Below are positions 13,615-13,868 of a DNA stretch of 13,868 nucleotides, piece after piece; positions within the stretch are counted from its first letter, which is position 1, and each line of letters opens with the position of its first letter. The stretch spans positions 1-13,868 of the forward strand of contig JAURXE010000192.1 in NCBI GenBank assembly GCA_030654635.1, read 5' to 3'. Origin of the DNA: Pseudomonas sp. (GTDB taxonomy: Bacteria; Pseudomonadota; Gammaproteobacteria; Pseudomonadales; Pseudomonadaceae). The notes under the pieces are model-generated. The model worked only from the letters and a program-made list of their open reading frames with translations. It was not told where the DNA came from and did not search any database. The translations under genes were made by a program, and so were the position numbers.

Positions 13615-13868
13615 TTAGATCTTGCCAACCAGCTCCAGAGACGGAGCCAGAGTAGCCTCGCCTTCTTTCCACTTGGCCGGGCACACTTCACCTGGGTGAG
13701 CGGCGGTGTACTGGGCAGCTTTCAGCTTACGCAGGGTTTCCGACACGTCGCGGGCGATTTCGTTGGAGTGGATTTCCACGGTCTTGATCATGCCTTGCGG
13801 GTTGATCAGGAAGGTGCCACGCAAGGCCAGACCTTCTTCTGGGATGTGCACGCCAAAGGCATTGGTCA
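13615..13868 (-). CDS. ahpC: Alkyl hydroperoxide reductase subunit C, 3' part
   Basis: The gene runs off the window's end; the last 83 codons are present. The peptide continues from TNAFGVHIPEEG through LRGTFLINPQGMIKTVE and ends HPGEVCPAKWKEGEATLAPS and then LELVGKI, which is the typical AhpC C-terminus. The resolving cysteine is in EVCP; the peroxidatic cysteine lies outside the window. AhpC is a 2-Cys peroxiredoxin reduced by AhpF, encoded just downstream. The GTG at 13851 reads as an internal valine, not a start. Confidence 0.96.
   Translation of the reverse strand, partial: TNAFGVHIPEEGLALRGTFLINPQGMIKTVEIHSNEIARDVSETLRKLKAAQYTAAHPGEVCPAKWKEGEATLAPSLELVGKI

Overview
The window looks like a chromosomal segment of a Pseudomonas-type gammaproteobacterium. 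It is GC-rich with short intergenic gaps, and it has a REP/RAYT repeat system of the GTAG type. The ahpC-ahpF pair, the YadG/YadH-type ABC exporter and several small proteins read like Pseudomonadaceae orthologues. I have not identified the species.

Layout. Positions 1-1215 are a repeat island. It holds a deleted copy of a REP-associated tyrosine transposase (RAYT), a long Pseudomonas-type intergenic repeat, two REP hairpins in opposite orientation, and an intact RAYT gene (593-1114) followed by another hairpin repeat. Next come a divergent ADP-ribosylglycohydrolase (1318-2415) and a GNAT acetyltransferase (2642-3322). The minus strand then carries a small helical protein of unknown function (3378-3758), an OsmB-like glycine-zipper lipoprotein (4106-4318) and a luciferase-like flavin monooxygenase (4574-5566). 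Decayed copies of the same repeats lie between them. A BIME-like REP pair (5753-5815) and an orphan 115-residue protein (6033-6380) follow.

From 6594 the genes are a stand-alone parvulin PPIase (ppiC-like), converging on a HPF/RaiA-type ribosome factor with a shared bidirectional terminator. After these come a YjbR/MmcQ-family protein converging on a PfkB-type 6-phosphofructokinase, a MalM-like lipoprotein starting at TTG, and a YadG/YadH-type ABC exporter operon. The window ends with ahpF and the 3' part of ahpC on the minus strand, separated by an intergenic hairpin.

Most genes are ordinary housekeeping or stress genes. Three things stand out. First, between the ABC ATPase and permease genes there is a 113-bp partial duplication of the permease start. 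It forms a 38-codon open frame stitched to both neighbours by ATGA overlaps. Second, a RAYT gene sits beside its own truncated copy, with matching REPs elsewhere in the window. Third, a 6-phosphofructokinase-2 and an ADP-ribosylglycohydrolase with altered metal-site motifs are present; both are unusual for this background. I found no CRISPR array, tRNA, rRNA or prophage.
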